A stretch of 50,052 bases of DNA from Neisseriales bacterium (GCA_008017155.1 SSGX01000023.1:1-50052), one strand, 5' to 3'; shown: positions 10,125-20,011, counted from the first letter of the stretch. A program made the numbers and translations. Notes: generated by a model from the letters alone, not told the origin.

Positions 10125-11242
10125 ATGAGCCTAGAGCCTAGCAAATTTGCTAGGCTATTTTTATGGAAATCAATTGTGGATAAACATAAATTTACCGGAT
10201 TAGATTCTCTACGGGGAATAGCCGCAATTATGGTAATCTTCCAACACTTCTGGGAGATGAATCATATTTCAGATGATAGACTGCGTCCATGGTTTTTTTA
10301 TTGTGCTGGGCACGAGGCAGTTATATTATTTTTTGTTATGAGCGGCTTTGTTTTATCGCATCAATTACGTAATTTTTGCTGGCAAGAATACCCCCAATTC
10401 ATTTTAAAACGTATTATCCGGATTTATCCACCCTACTATCTAGCAATGATTTTATCAATTGTAGTGTTGCTCTTAATGAGTAATCTCTATCGCTCATCAT
10501 TATCCGGGCTTGGACTACAGAATTGGTTCTATATTTGGTCACAAACGACTTTTGATAGTACACTCTGGCGTGGGCTTATTACTATTATTGGGCATTGTGG
10601 GAGTAGCCTAAACCTATCTGTTTGGACATTATTTTATGAAATGTGGATTTCCTTATTATTCCCCTTTGTTTGGTATATTTCATGCCTGCGATTAAAATTA
10701 CCTAAACTATTACTATTACTCATTTTTAGCATTATAAATTATTATTTGTGGTCAATTGGATTATTGCTACAAAATGATTGGTCTGGCATTCTCTACTATT
10801 TATGTTTTTTTATCATTGGAATGCTAATTTATCAAAACCTTGCCTTTTGTGAAAAATTCTCTAACATCTGGTGGTGGATAATTGCTTTGACTTTATATTT
10901 CAGTAACTATCTGTTTTTTGGTAAAATAACGTCCAGATTGTTGCATGAGATTATTGTTGCAGCCGGAAGTTCGCTAATTATCATTAATGTCATCAAGAAC
11001 AATAAAATTAAATGGTTCTGGCAAATTCTGTAATTAGGTTTTATGGGCGTATATCCTATTCTTTATACCTTTTTCATTTGCCAATCTTATATGCGATTAG
11101 TTATCTTTATGCTGAGAAAATTGGATTAACTACAGTAAAATTAATTACTTTCCTTGTTGTAACGATTATTGCACAGCTAAGCTTTTATTTGGTAGAAACT
11201 CGTTTTTGTAACTGGTTAAAGTCACGGATTAGTTTAAGGTAA
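10125..11242 (+). pseudogene. Acyltransferase 3 family membrane protein, frameshifted
   Basis: A multi-span acyltransferase of the type that O-acetylates or succinylates surface sugars. The first part (to 11033) begins GLDSLRGIAAIMVIFQHFW, with the catalytic-type His, followed by FFVMSGFVLS, RIIRIYPPYY and about eight hydrophobic segments. It stops after WFWQIL. The missing family C-terminus, GRISYSLYLFHLPIL, continues in another frame from about 11012 to 11242, so a one-base shift lies near 11012-11033. Joined, the length (about 370) is normal. No long homopolymer is at the site. The GTG at 10176, preceded by GGAA and downstream of the terminator at 10135-10161, is a better start than the ATG at 10125. 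It is either a real pseudogene or a sequencing error. Confidence 0.8.
10135..10161 (+). terminator. Terminator after the def/lipoprotein genes
   Basis: A perfect 22-base palindrome (AGCCTAGCAAA at 10135-10145 with TTTGCTAGGCT at 10146-10156) is followed by ATTTTTA. It begins 20 bases after the lipoprotein stop and lies inside the longest possible version of the next reading frame, which argues for a later start of that gene. Confidence 0.75.
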
Positions 11243-11245
11243 GTT

Positions 11246-11917
11246 ATGAGAAAAAATTTAGGTGTTAGTCAAGGCGTTGGTTTATTAATAGTTTTACTAT
11301 TAATTGCTGCCTTTGGAGTTTATTATTACTATAGTGGACAGCAGGATAAACGGCTTGCCGATCAAGTATATAATCAGATGCTAACAATTGATGATCAATT
11401 GGATTCACTAAAAGAATCAGCTCAAACTATTATTACACATAAATCCTTAAATGATCAAATTATTAGCACAGTAAAACAGATTGCACCGGATACCTTTATG
11501 GCAAATCAAGGGCAACTAAGTAGTCTGGTTAGCCAGATTGACTATAACCCAGTGACTAAAGCAAAATTTGAAAGTGCCATTACACTCTTAAATTCAGTTA
11601 GTAATAATCCAAAAGAGATAAAGCGAAATCTGAAATTGCTTAATATCGCGGCGAGAGAGCTTAAATACCAACACAATCAGGAAGTAACTGCTTTTAATCA
11701 ACAAATTACCGCGATTACCTCGCAAGTAAATGATATAAAAACCGCGATTAGTCATATTCATGGAGATAAGTTGCAGAAATTGGAGTTAGCTAAATTGAGT
11801 TTTATCAGTAAAAAACTTGGTGAAACTGCGCATAGCCTCTCTAGCGCATTTTACAAGAGTTTGATTGGTGATGTTATTGATACTGCAGTAGCTGATGCAA
11901 ATGCTGAAAGTAATTAA
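11246..11917 (+). CDS. Membrane-anchored protein of unknown function
   Basis: I do not recognise this 223-residue protein. Residues 1-8 are short and basic, 9-31 form one strong transmembrane segment (GLLIVLLLIAAFGVYYYY), and the rest is polar and looks almost entirely helical with heptad-like Leu/Ile spacing (QLDSLKESAQTII; QITAITSQVNDIKTAI), suggesting a periplasmic coiled coil. It could be a structural or envelope scaffolding protein. AAGG lies before the ATG and it starts three bases after the acyltransferase frame ends, so the two are probably cotranscribed. glnS follows 46 bases later. Confidence 0.8.
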   Translation: MRKNLGVSQGVGLLIVLLLIAAFGVYYYYSGQQDKRLADQVYNQMLTIDDQLDSLKESAQTIITHKSLNDQIISTVKQIAPDTFMANQGQLSSLVSQIDYNPVTKAKFESAITLLNSVSNNPKEIKRNLKLLNIAARELKYQHNQEVTAFNQQITAITSQVNDIKTAISHIHGDKLQKLELAKLSFISKKLGETAHSLSSAFYKSLIGDVIDTAVADANAESN

Positions 11918-11963
11918 GAATTGGGTAGTTATTTTTTTATTAGAAGTACAATTAGGAAATTGA

Positions 11964-13649
11964 ATGACAGAGAAAATTGACAATACTGCTCCAATCGTGA
12001 GCAATTTTATCCGGAATATCGTAGAAGAAGATTTAAAAAGCGGCAAACATTCCCAAATAATTACCCGCTTTCCGCCAGAACCAAATGGTTACCTGCATGT
12101 TGGGCATGCAAAGGCTGTTTGTCATAATTTTGGTTTAGCCAAAGACTATGCTGGGTTATGTAATCTGCGTTTTGATGATACCAATCCGGAAAAAGAGAAT
12201 GATGAATATGTTAGGTCCATTCAGGAGGATATTAGCTGGCTGGGTTTTGACTGGAACGGTGAAGCAAAATACGCATCGGACTATTTTGATAAATTATATG
12301 AGTTTGCTGAGTGGTTTATTAGTCAAGGCTTAGCATATGTTGATGATTTGACCGCCGAAGAAATGCGGGAATACCGTGGAACTTTGACTAGCCCCGGAAA
12401 AAATAGTCCATATCGTGAGCGGACAATAACTGAAAATCTGGATCTATTCCGTCGAATGAAAGCTGGTGAATTTGCCGATGGAGCTAAAGTCTTACGGCTA
12501 AAAATCGATATGGCTTCGCCAAATATGAATCTACGCGATCCAGCAATTTACCGGATTAAGCGTTTCCATCATATCCGTACTGGAGATAAATGGTGCATTT
12601 ATCCGATGTATGATTATACCCACTGTATTTCGGATGCTTTGGAATCAATTACTCATTCATGCTGTTCTCTTGAGTTTGAAGATCATCGCCCACTTTATGA
12701 TTGGGTAGTAGATAAACTTTATACCGCTGAGTTATTGCCAGCTAGACCACGCCAAATTGAATTTTCGCGCTTAGAATTACATTATACAGTTACTAGTAAA
12801 CGTAAGCTTAATCAACTCGTAACTGAGGGCTTGGTAAGTGGTTGGGATGATCCTAGGATGCCAACAATTTCCGGGATGCGTAGACGCGGCTACACTCCAG
12901 CTGGGATTCGCCTATTTGCTACTCGTTGTGGAATTTCCAAGTCACCAAATATTGTTGATCTTGGCTTTCTTGAAACAGCAATTCGTGATGATCTTGAAAG
13001 TGCTGTGCCACGGGTAATGGCAGTGTTAAATCCAGTAAAAGTAGTATTGACTAATTTTGTCAATGATAAAACTGGTTCACGCGAAGCAGATTTTCATCCG
13101 CAACACCCTGAATTTGGCAGCCGCTTATGTGAATTAAGTAAAGAAATTTATATCGATGCTGATGATTTTCAAGAGATTCCAGAAAAAGGATTTCAGCGCT
13201 TAACTGTAGGTGGCGAGGTTCGTTTACGGCATAGTTATGTTATCAAATGTGATCAGCTAATCAAAAACCCTGATGGAACGATTAAAGAATTACAATGTTC
13301 GATTGATCACGATACACTCGGTAAAAATCCTGAAGGTCGTAAGGTAAAAGGGGTGATACACTGGGTAAGTGTTGATAAATCTGTACCTGCCGAAATTCGT
13401 CTGTATGATCGTTTATTTACGGTAGAAGAGCCAGATAATGTAGATGGTCATGACTTTAAGGAGTTTATCAATCCAGGGTCACTAAAAACTATTACTGCAT
13501 ATATTGAGCCAGCGATAAAAACAGCCAGAAATGAAGATCGGTTCCAATTTGAGCGGGTTGGTTATTTTGTTGCTGATCGTTACGATTATTCATCAGCGAA
13601 GCCTGTTTTTAATAAAACTGTAGGTTTAAAAGATAATTGGCGTAAATAA
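11964..13649 (+). CDS. glnS: Glutamine--tRNA ligase
   Basis: Class I synthetase charging tRNA-Gln. The HIGH-type motif is in [16 protein letters not shown] near residues 33-48 (HVGH) and the KMSKS equivalent is VTSKRKL. The acceptor-binding segment DDTNPEKEN and the C-terminal two-barrel anticodon domain (about 345-561) are present. Length 561 is close to E. coli GlnRS (554). LRFDDTNPE and the absence of the GatCAB-associated GluRS features indicate a genuine GlnRS, so this organism need not make Gln-tRNA by amidation. AGGAAA precedes the ATG, and a terminator follows. Confidence 0.97.
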   Translation: MTEKIDNTAPIVSNFIRNIVEEDLKSGKHSQIITRFPPEPNGYLHVGHAKAVCHNFGLAKDYAGLCNLRFDDTNPEKENDEYVRSIQEDISWLGFDWNGEAKYASDYFDKLYEFAEWFISQGLAYVDDLTAEEMREYRGTLTSPGKNSPYRERTITENLDLFRRMKAGEFADGAKVLRLKIDMASPNMNLRDPAIYRIKRFHHIRTGDKWCIYPMYDYTHCISDALESITHSCCSLEFEDHRPLYDWVVDKLYTAELLPARPRQIEFSRLELHYTVTSKRKLNQLVTEGLVSGWDDPRMPTISGMRRRGYTPAGIRLFATRCGISKSPNIVDLGFLETAIRDDLESAVPRVMAVLNPVKVVLTNFVNDKTGSREADFHPQHPEFGSRLCELSKEIYIDADDFQEIPEKGFQRLTVGGEVRLRHSYVIKCDQLIKNPDGTIKELQCSIDHDTLGKNPEGRKVKGVIHWVSVDKSVPAEIRLYDRLFTVEEPDNVDGHDFKEFINPGSLKTITAYIEPAIKTARNEDRFQFERVGYFVADRYDYSSAKPVFNKTVGLKDNWRK

Positions 13650-13660
13650 TGATTATTAAT

Positions 13661-13687
13661 AGGTGGATTTAATTCCACCTTTTTTTA
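13661..13687 (+). terminator. Terminator of glnS
   Basis: AGGTGGA (13661-13667) pairs with TCCACCT (13674-13680) around a six-base loop, followed by a run of seven T. It lies 11 bases past the glnS stop. Confidence 0.9.
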
Positions 13688-13705
13688 TGTTGAGGGAAGA
13701 ACATA

Positions 13706-14815
13706 ATGAACTATATTGGAATAATGTCAGGTACTAGCCTTGATGGTATAGATGCTGTTTTATGCAATTTTGATAATAATGATAAATTAACCGTATTGGC
13801 AAAGTGTTCAATCCCGTTTGATCGCGAGTTGCAGGCAGATTTACAGCAATTATTACGGACTTTTGCCCTTCACCTGAAAGAACTCGGTGAGCTTGAAGTA
13901 CGTCTGGCTTATGATTATGCCAGAGCAGTAGAGCTACTCCTAAAAAGTGCAGATTTAAATAACAATGAGATTACCGCGATTGGTTGTCATGGTCAAACTG
14001 TTTTTCATGAACCAACCGGTAAATATCCATTTTCCTTGCAGCTATTGGATGGAAATAAATTAGCTCAGTTGACTGGAGTAAATGTCGTCGGTGATTTTCG
14101 GCGGATGGATATGGCATATGGCGGACAAGGAGCGCCACTAACGCCAGTATTCCATAAATATTTTCTATCTGGTACTAAACCACGGGTTATTCTTAATCTG
14201 GGGGGAATTGCCAATATCACCGTGCTAGATCCGGCATCCGAAAATGTGACCGGGTTTGATACCGGACCCGCTAATTGTCTGATTGATTTATGGGTTCAGG
14301 ATCGTTTTGGTTTACCTTATGACAAAGATGGTGTATTAGCCAAATCAGGTTCAGTTATAACTGAATTACTTGAGATTATGCTTAAAGATGAGTATTTTCA
14401 ATTACCAGCCCCCAAAAGCACGGGGAAAGAAATTTATCATTTAGACTGGATTAAAGCAAAATTAGCACAAGCCACAGCTCAATATTCTGATGAAGATATC
14501 CTTCGGACCTTGACTGAGCTTACTGCACAAACAGTTGCTGATGCTATTGCTAGCCAAATCGCAACTACTAATGTTGAAGCTATTTATGCTTGTGGAGGCG
14601 GTGCATTTAATGGATTCTTGCTGGAACGAATTTCTCATAACAGTGGTATTCGAGTTACGACTACCAAAGAATTAGGGATCGATGTTGACCAGCTTGAGGC
14701 AATTGCATTTGCTTGGTTTGCTAAAAGACGAGTCGAGAAAAAGCCAGCTAATTATGAAAGCGTAACCGGGGCTAGCCAGAAATGTATCTTGGGGGCACTT
14801 TATGAAATCAGGTAA
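13706..14815 (+). CDS. anmK: Anhydro-N-acetylmuramic acid kinase
   Basis: Phosphorylates and opens 1,6-anhydro-MurNAc released during peptidoglycan turnover, giving MurNAc-6-phosphate. The signature GIMSGTSLDGIDAV is at residues 5-18, with GCHGQTVFH, the phosphate-binding GGIANIT, the GFDTGPANCLID stretch and the C-terminal CGGGAFNG. Length 369 is typical. The next gene, a sugar-porter MFS protein, overlaps its end by 14 bp, so the two are coupled; a role of that transporter in handling a cell-wall sugar is plausible. Confidence 0.96.
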   Translation: MNYIGIMSGTSLDGIDAVLCNFDNNDKLTVLAKCSIPFDRELQADLQQLLRTFALHLKELGELEVRLAYDYARAVELLLKSADLNNNEITAIGCHGQTVFHEPTGKYPFSLQLLDGNKLAQLTGVNVVGDFRRMDMAYGGQGAPLTPVFHKYFLSGTKPRVILNLGGIANITVLDPASENVTGFDTGPANCLIDLWVQDRFGLPYDKDGVLAKSGSVITELLEIMLKDEYFQLPAPKSTGKEIYHLDWIKAKLAQATAQYSDEDILRTLTELTAQTVADAIASQIATTNVEAIYACGGGAFNGFLLERISHNSGIRVTTTKELGIDVDQLEAIAFAWFAKRRVEKKPANYESVTGASQKCILGALYEIR

Positions 14816-16118
14816 TTATAAAGCCCAGATAATAACGCTGACCATCATAACCGGAGTAATTTGCGGTTATATTCTGGGTGTGATTGCAATGATTATGCCA
14901 AATCTAGTCGGTCATAAATATATGCTGAAAGAACAGATTTCATTATTGGCAGGGGCATTGCTTCTTGGCTGTTTTATTTCCAGTATTTATACCGGGAGTT
15001 TGTGCGATGCTATTGGACGCAAAAAAGTAATTTTTATAACCATGCTTATTTACATTATTGGTATATGTTACTTTATAATTGCCAAAAATTACTATCATTT
15101 ATATGCTGCCCGCTTCATTCAAGGGCTTGCTTATGGGATGTGTGAGATAGTTATGCCGTTATATTTAGTGGAAGTATCTGAAACTAGATGGCGTGGTCAG
15201 ATAATCACTGCCTTTAAAATGGCAAATACTGGTGGTGCATTAGTTGCGAGTCTTGTTTGGCTTGGGATTGATACCAGCTATTATCCTGCTGCTTTTGCTA
15301 TCGCATTAATTATTCCGATTTGGGTATGGTTGCTAACGCGTAAACTTCCTGAGTCACCACGTTGGCTAGTGAGTAAAGGTAAACTCGAGGAAGCAAGGCT
15401 TACACTTAGTCGAGTTAACCCTGCAACTGCGCTAAACGTACTTACTGAAATAAAAGATGCAGTTAGTGGAGCATCCGGTAAAATTAGTGATCTTTGGCAA
15501 AGAAATAATCTACTCCCTTTTTTGATAATTCTTGCAGCAGTGTCATTAAATCAGCTGACGGGGATTAATGTCTTTGTTCAAAATAGTCTGCAAGTCCTTA
15601 AAGAATCGGGTATATCCTCTGATATTGTTGGTGTTTTTGGTAATATTAGCATTAGTTTGGTAAACTTTGCTGCGATGACCGCAACACTATTTCTGGTTGA
15701 GAAGATTGGCAGGAAAAAGATTCTGATTATTGGTACTAGTGGCTTACTATTGACGCTAATTTCTCTTTTTAGTGCACATTTAATTTTGCCACCGGGTGAG
15801 ACAATTGGCTATATAACCCTAGCGGGTATTATTCTGGTAGTTGGTTTTTTTGCGTTTGGTCCTGGAGCGTTAATATTAGTTATTTCAACCGAGTTATTAC
15901 CAAATAATGTCCGTGGAGTAGCAATTTCAGTTGCGTTTACGATTGGTGCTTTGGTTGGTACAGTGTTTGTATCGTGGTTTGGGGCTTTAGTGGCAATAAT
16001 TGGTTATGCAAAACTATTTATGTTTATGGCAATGTTTGTCTTTTGCTACTTGCTAATTAGCATGTATATTCCTGAAACCAAGGGAAAATCACTTGAGAAA
16101 ATAAACTGGAAGAAATAA
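14802..16118 (+). CDS. Sugar porter family MFS transporter
   Basis: A 438-residue inner-membrane secondary transporter with about 12 predicted membrane helices. Sugar-porter signatures are visible: the loop 2-3 motif GSLCDAIGRKKV, PESPRWLVSKGK after helix 6, the TGINVFVQNS segment of helix 7, LVEKIGRKK in the second half, and the C-terminal PETKGKSLE. Substrates of this family are usually monosaccharides taken up with protons. It overlaps anmK by 14 bp, which suggests a sugar linked to peptidoglycan recycling, but the substrate is not shown by the sequence. GGGGG at 14791-14795 provides the ribosome-binding site. An inverted repeat without a clear T run (16142-16170) follows. Confidence 0.9.
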   Translation: MKSGNYKAQIITLTIITGVICGYILGVIAMIMPNLVGHKYMLKEQISLLAGALLLGCFISSIYTGSLCDAIGRKKVIFITMLIYIIGICYFIIAKNYYHLYAARFIQGLAYGMCEIVMPLYLVEVSETRWRGQIITAFKMANTGGALVASLVWLGIDTSYYPAAFAIALIIPIWVWLLTRKLPESPRWLVSKGKLEEARLTLSRVNPATALNVLTEIKDAVSGASGKISDLWQRNNLLPFLIILAAVSLNQLTGINVFVQNSLQVLKESGISSDIVGVFGNISISLVNFAAMTATLFLVEKIGRKKILIIGTSGLLLTLISLFSAHLILPPGETIGYITLAGIILVVGFFAFGPGALILVISTELLPNNVRGVAISVAFTIGALVGTVFVSWFGALVAIIGYAKLFMFMAMFVFCYLLISMYIPETKGKSLEKINWKK

Positions 16119-16141
16119 ATTAGCAGCTTACAGTTAAGAAA

Positions 16142-16170
16142 AATCAGGTATGTTAATATATTACCTGATT
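16142..16170 (+). terminator. Possible weak terminator after the MFS gene
   Basis: AATCAGGTA (16142-16150) pairs with TACCTGATT (16162-16170) around an 11-base AT-rich loop. Only AGTTTAG follows rather than a T run, so termination would be weak or factor-assisted. Confidence 0.4.
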
Positions 16171-16191
16171 AGTTTAGTAAAACCCATTTAA

Positions 16192-16339
16192 TAACTGATG
16201 TTGCGCACTTATGTGATTATCAGAGGTGTAAAATGAATTTTGACGATTTTGCTGACTGGTTCGTCGGTTTGAACCAGTCAACTATGAGGAAAAATTTGTT
16301 TTACATCTCTGAAATGACGTATCTGCATAACATCAGTTA
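16192..16339. repeat. Nested palindromic element upstream of uraA
   Basis: Three nested inverted repeats share one centre. The outer arms are TAACTGATGTT (16192-16202) and AACATCAGTTA (16329-16339), 11 of 11. The middle arms are CAGAGGTGTAAAA (16221-16233) and TTTTACATCTCTG (16299-16311), 13 pairs with one G-T. The inner arms are TGACTGGTTC (16253-16262) and GAACCAGTCA (16271-16280), 10 of 10, with an 8-base loop. The sequences between the arms also partly match, so the whole 148 bp folds as one imperfect hairpin. It could be a MITE-like element or a structured leader RNA of uraA. Confidence 0.8.
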
Positions 16340-16384
16340 ATAAAACCAAAATTTTGTTATCTTTTTGTTTAAAGAGTAAAATTA

Positions 16385-17638
16385 ATGCAGTCAATAATAA
16401 AAGTTAACCAAGACTTGCCTTTTATCCAAAAGTTGCCATTAAGTTTGCAACACGTTTTTGCTATGTTTGGCTCAACAATTCTTGTGCCAATGCTTTTTCA
16501 TATTGATCCAGCATTATGCTTATTATGTAATGGTTTTGGAACACTCCTATACTTATTTATTACCCGTAATCGGATTCCAGCTTATCTAGGGTCTAGCTTT
16601 GCTTTTATTGCACCAGTTATGCTAGTTATCAGTAAGTATGGCTATTCGGCTGCGTTATCTGGTTTTTGGGTTAGTGGTATTCTCCTGATAATATTAGCTG
16701 GTGCTATTCAGAAATTTGGCGTAAACTGGATTGAGCGAATTTTACCCGGACCATCGATTGGTGCAATTGTTATAGTTATCGGATTAGAATTAGCCCCCGT
16801 AGCTGCTAAAATGGCAAATCTTATAGGACCTACATATGATAAGAATACTTTAATCGGTACTATTACATTAATCGCAACTATGGTTTATAGTCTATTTTTT
16901 CGCGGGTTTATCCGAGTAATTGCAGTCTTACTTGGAATTATAACTGGTTATATTGGAGCCATCTTTGCCGGACTTATTAGTTGGGATATGCTGCATTCAG
17001 CGGCTTGGGTTAGTTTACCTCACTGGTATGGATTAAAATTTAATATTAATGCAATTGCTACCATTATTCCCGCTGTTTTAGTTATTTTTGCTGAACATAT
17101 CGGACACTTATATGTAACTGGCAATATCATCAATGATAATTTAGTTAAGCGTCCTTGGATGAACCTTTCACTATTTAGTAACGGTGCTTCAACCTGTGTT
17201 TCGGCTTTAATGGGTGCAACTCCAAATACGACCTATGGTGAGAATATTGGTGTCCTTGCGATGACTCGAGTTTATAGTACCCATGTTATTCGCTTGACGG
17301 CAATTATTGCAATTATTTTAGCCTTTTGCGGCAAACTCTCGGCACTTATTATGTCTATTCCTGCTTGTGTAATTGGTGGCGTTTCGATGTTGCTTTTTGG
17401 CGTAATTGCTGTCTCTGGTATCCGGATGTTGGTTGAGAAAAAGACTGACTTTAATAATACTCATAATTTGACCGTGGCAGCAATAATCTTGGTTATCGGA
17501 GTTTCTGGAGTTAGTTTACAGATTGAAACATTGCAGCTAAAAGGCATGGGCTTAGCAACAGTTTTTGCAGTAGTTATAAACCTTGCAATAAATATATTTA
17601 TGAAAAATAGTTCCTTAGATAAGACAAAAACTAATTAG
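16385..17638 (+). CDS. uraA: Uracil permease (NCS2 family)
   Basis: An inner-membrane uracil:proton symporter with 14 predicted helices. It follows E. coli UraA closely: LPLSLQHVFAMFGSTILVP near the start, IPAYLGSSFAFIAPV, IGLELAPVAAKMA, the substrate-binding Glu and His of FAEHIGHL, and the second Glu in TTYGENIGV. Length 417 against 429 in E. coli. The leader between the MFS gene and the ATG is occupied by a large nested hairpin. Together with udp, cdd and the udk pair it completes pyrimidine uptake and salvage. Confidence 0.94.
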   Translation: MQSIIKVNQDLPFIQKLPLSLQHVFAMFGSTILVPMLFHIDPALCLLCNGFGTLLYLFITRNRIPAYLGSSFAFIAPVMLVISKYGYSAALSGFWVSGILLIILAGAIQKFGVNWIERILPGPSIGAIVIVIGLELAPVAAKMANLIGPTYDKNTLIGTITLIATMVYSLFFRGFIRVIAVLLGIITGYIGAIFAGLISWDMLHSAAWVSLPHWYGLKFNINAIATIIPAVLVIFAEHIGHLYVTGNIINDNLVKRPWMNLSLFSNGASTCVSALMGATPNTTYGENIGVLAMTRVYSTHVIRLTAIIAIILAFCGKLSALIMSIPACVIGGVSMLLFGVIAVSGIRMLVEKKTDFNNTHNLTVAAIILVIGVSGVSLQIETLQLKGMGLATVFAVVINLAINIFMKNSSLDKTKTN

Positions 17639-17809
17639 TTAGTAATGATTACTCAAGTTGTGAACTATGATAGTCATTATTTTAATAGACCGTTTCCTTC
17701 CACTTAAATTTTCATAATCAAGATAATATTCAACTAACTCTTGATAAACCAATATAAGATGAAGTATGCGATAATATTTACCTGATATTATTTATTACTA
17801 GGGGTTTAC

Positions 17810-17974
17810 ATGAAAAAATATATGTGTCTTATTTGTGGTTTTATTTATGATGAAGAAATTGGTATGCCTGAGGATGGCATCACTCCAGGGACAAAATGGG
17901 CAGATGTACCAATGAACTGGAGTTGTCCAGACTGCCAAGCACGCAAAGAAGACTTTGAAATGATGGAATTTTAA
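17810..17974 (+). CDS. Rubredoxin
   Basis: A 54-residue one-iron electron carrier. The four iron ligands are present as C6-LI-C9-G and C39-PD-C42, with the usual [11 protein letters not shown] segment at 18-28, W30 and W37. GGGG at 17801-17804 precedes the ATG. It stands alone between uraA and prlC with no rubredoxin reductase nearby. A motif 20 bases long upstream (17766-17785), containing a GATAAT -10-like sequence, recurs before dapD. In proteobacteria such single rubredoxins serve in alkane oxidation or oxidative stress defence; the partner here is unknown. Confidence 0.95.
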   Translation: MKKYMCLICGFIYDEEIGMPEDGITPGTKWADVPMNWSCPDCQARKEDFEMMEF

Positions 17975-17994
17975 TCAACGCTAAGGAAACTGAC

Positions 17995-19995
17995 ATGACC
18001 CAATTTATACCGTTTAACTCGATAGATACCGCTTATCTTGAAACCAAACTGGAGCAGGAATTAGCTAACACGCGGACGACCATTCAGAAACTTGAGCAAG
18101 AATCAATAAGCTCATGGGATATGATTATCAAGCCATTACAGCATAGTCTTTATCAGTTAAATCAGGCATGGGGGGTTGTCGGACATTTACAGGGAGTAAA
18201 AGACTCACCTGAATTACGTAGTTTACACGAAAAATATCTACCAGTATTAACCGAACTATATGTAAATTTGGGGCAAAATAAGTATCTGTATAAACACATA
18301 CAGCAGATCAAAGATAGCCAATTTAGTAGCTTGGATCCTGAACAGCAAAAGGTCATCGATAATGAACTACGTGATTTTCGCCTAAGTGGGATTACCCTTC
18401 CAGAAGATAAACAACGCGAATTTAAACAAATCCAGAATCAGTTATCCGAATTAAGCACCAAATTTGAGCATAATGTACTCGATTCTACTGATAGCTATGC
18501 TAAATACGTAACAAAAGATGATCTAGCTGGCGTGCCAGAAGATAGCCTTGCACTTTATCAAGCCCTTGCTGCACAGGATGAAAAAGAAGGCTATAAGATA
18601 TCTTTACATATGCCAAGCTACCTACCAGTGATGCAATTTGCGAGTAATCGTAAACTGCGTGAAGAACTTTATCAAGCTTATTCAACCCGTGCTAGCGAAT
18701 TAAGTAATGAAGGTAAATTTGATAATAGCAATCTAATTCGCGAGATTTTACGTTTACGCCAGCAAAAGGCTGAATTACTAGCTTTTGCTAACTATGCAGA
18801 GCTATCACTTTATAATAAAATGGCCGAAACACCGAAACAGGTTTTGGATTTCCTCTATTCATTAGCTGATAAATCGCGCCCATATGCAGAAAATGACTGG
18901 CAGCAATTACAGCAATTTGCCCGAGATACCGATGGAATCGAAAAGCTTGAGGCATGGGATGTTGCCTACTACAGCGAAAAACTACAGCTCCATAAATATA
19001 GTTACTCAAGTAATGAATTAAAGCAATATTTTCAATTACCACGAGTTTTTGATGGCTTATTTGCTCTGATCCACCAGCTATATAATATTGAATTCAAACC
19101 AAATCAGAATATTCCGGTGTGGCATTCTGATGTAACTACTTACGATGTGATACTTAATGGTGAGATAACCGGACATATTTACTTTGATCTTTATGCACGA
19201 GAGGGTAAACAGCCTGGAGCATGGATGAACTCAGCACAGGATAGATCAGTTACTAGTGGGGAAATAAGATTACCTATTGCCTATATAATTTGTAATTTCA
19301 CCAAACCAGTCGGTGAAAAACCAAGCCTATTGACTTTTGATGATGTGCAAACGCTATTTCATGAAATGGGGCATGGCTTACATCATTTATTGACCGTGAT
19401 TAATAATTCAAGCATATCGGGTATTAATGGTGTTGAATGGGATGCAGTCGAATTACCTTCCCAATTTATGGAATATTTTGCTTGGGATTATTCGATACTT
19501 GCCAAACTGACAGCGCATATTGAGAGTGGACAAGTTTTACCGCGTGAACTTTTTGATAAGGTACTCGCTTCGCGCTACTATCAGTCTGGGATGCAAACCC
19601 TGCGTCAACTTGAATTTGCAATCTTTGACCTATTATTACATAGCGATTTTGATTATACTGAAGGAAATTATCTTGAGTTACTCGCTAAACTACGCCGCGA
19701 AATTGCTGTAGTTATACCACCAAGCTATAATCGCTTTCCCAATAGTTTTGCTCATATCTTTGCAGGTGGCTACGCTGCTGGTTATTATAGCTATAAGTGG
19801 GCAGAAGTCCTTGCCTGTGATGTATTTAGTGTTTTCGATGGCATCAATGGAGATGAATTGACTAAACTTGGTGATAAGTTTAGAACGTTGATTCTAAGTC
19901 AGGGCGGCATTCGTCCAATGATGGAGAATTTTAAAGCCATGATGGGACGTGAGCCACAGATTGATGCTCTATTAAAATACTCTGGCATGAATTAA
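17995..19995 (+). CDS. prlC: Oligopeptidase A (M3 family metallopeptidase)
   Basis: A cytosolic zinc peptidase that degrades short peptides, including cleaved signal peptides. The zinc motif is H456-EMG-H460 in LFHEMGHGLHHLL, followed by the downstream Glu-containing segment GVEWDAVELPSQFMEYFAW that supplies the third ligand, and the substrate-binding YAAGYYSYKWAEVLACD near the C-terminus. Length 666 is close to E. coli OpdA (680). AAGGAAA precedes the ATG. The LuxR-type regulator starts 16 bases after the stop and may be cotranscribed. Confidence 0.96.
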   Translation: MTQFIPFNSIDTAYLETKLEQELANTRTTIQKLEQESISSWDMIIKPLQHSLYQLNQAWGVVGHLQGVKDSPELRSLHEKYLPVLTELYVNLGQNKYLYKHIQQIKDSQFSSLDPEQQKVIDNELRDFRLSGITLPEDKQREFKQIQNQLSELSTKFEHNVLDSTDSYAKYVTKDDLAGVPEDSLALYQALAAQDEKEGYKISLHMPSYLPVMQFASNRKLREELYQAYSTRASELSNEGKFDNSNLIREILRLRQQKAELLAFANYAELSLYNKMAETPKQVLDFLYSLADKSRPYAENDWQQLQQFARDTDGIEKLEAWDVAYYSEKLQLHKYSYSSNELKQYFQLPRVFDGLFALIHQLYNIEFKPNQNIPVWHSDVTTYDVILNGEITGHIYFDLYAREGKQPGAWMNSAQDRSVTSGEIRLPIAYIICNFTKPVGEKPSLLTFDDVQTLFHEMGHGLHHLLTVINNSSISGINGVEWDAVELPSQFMEYFAWDYSILAKLTAHIESGQVLPRELFDKVLASRYYQSGMQTLRQLEFAIFDLLLHSDFDYTEGNYLELLAKLRREIAVVIPPSYNRFPNSFAHIFAGGYAAGYYSYKWAEVLACDVFSVFDGINGDELTKLGDKFRTLILSQGGIRPMMENFKAMMGREPQIDALLKYSGMN

Positions 19996-20011
19996 ATTGC
20001 AGGATAATTTG

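Noticed and set aside
10175..10183. Second perfect DnaA box (TGTGGATAA)
   Set aside because: It lies inside the acyltransferase gene, far from dnaA and without companion boxes; a 9-mer of this AT-rich composition is expected by chance.
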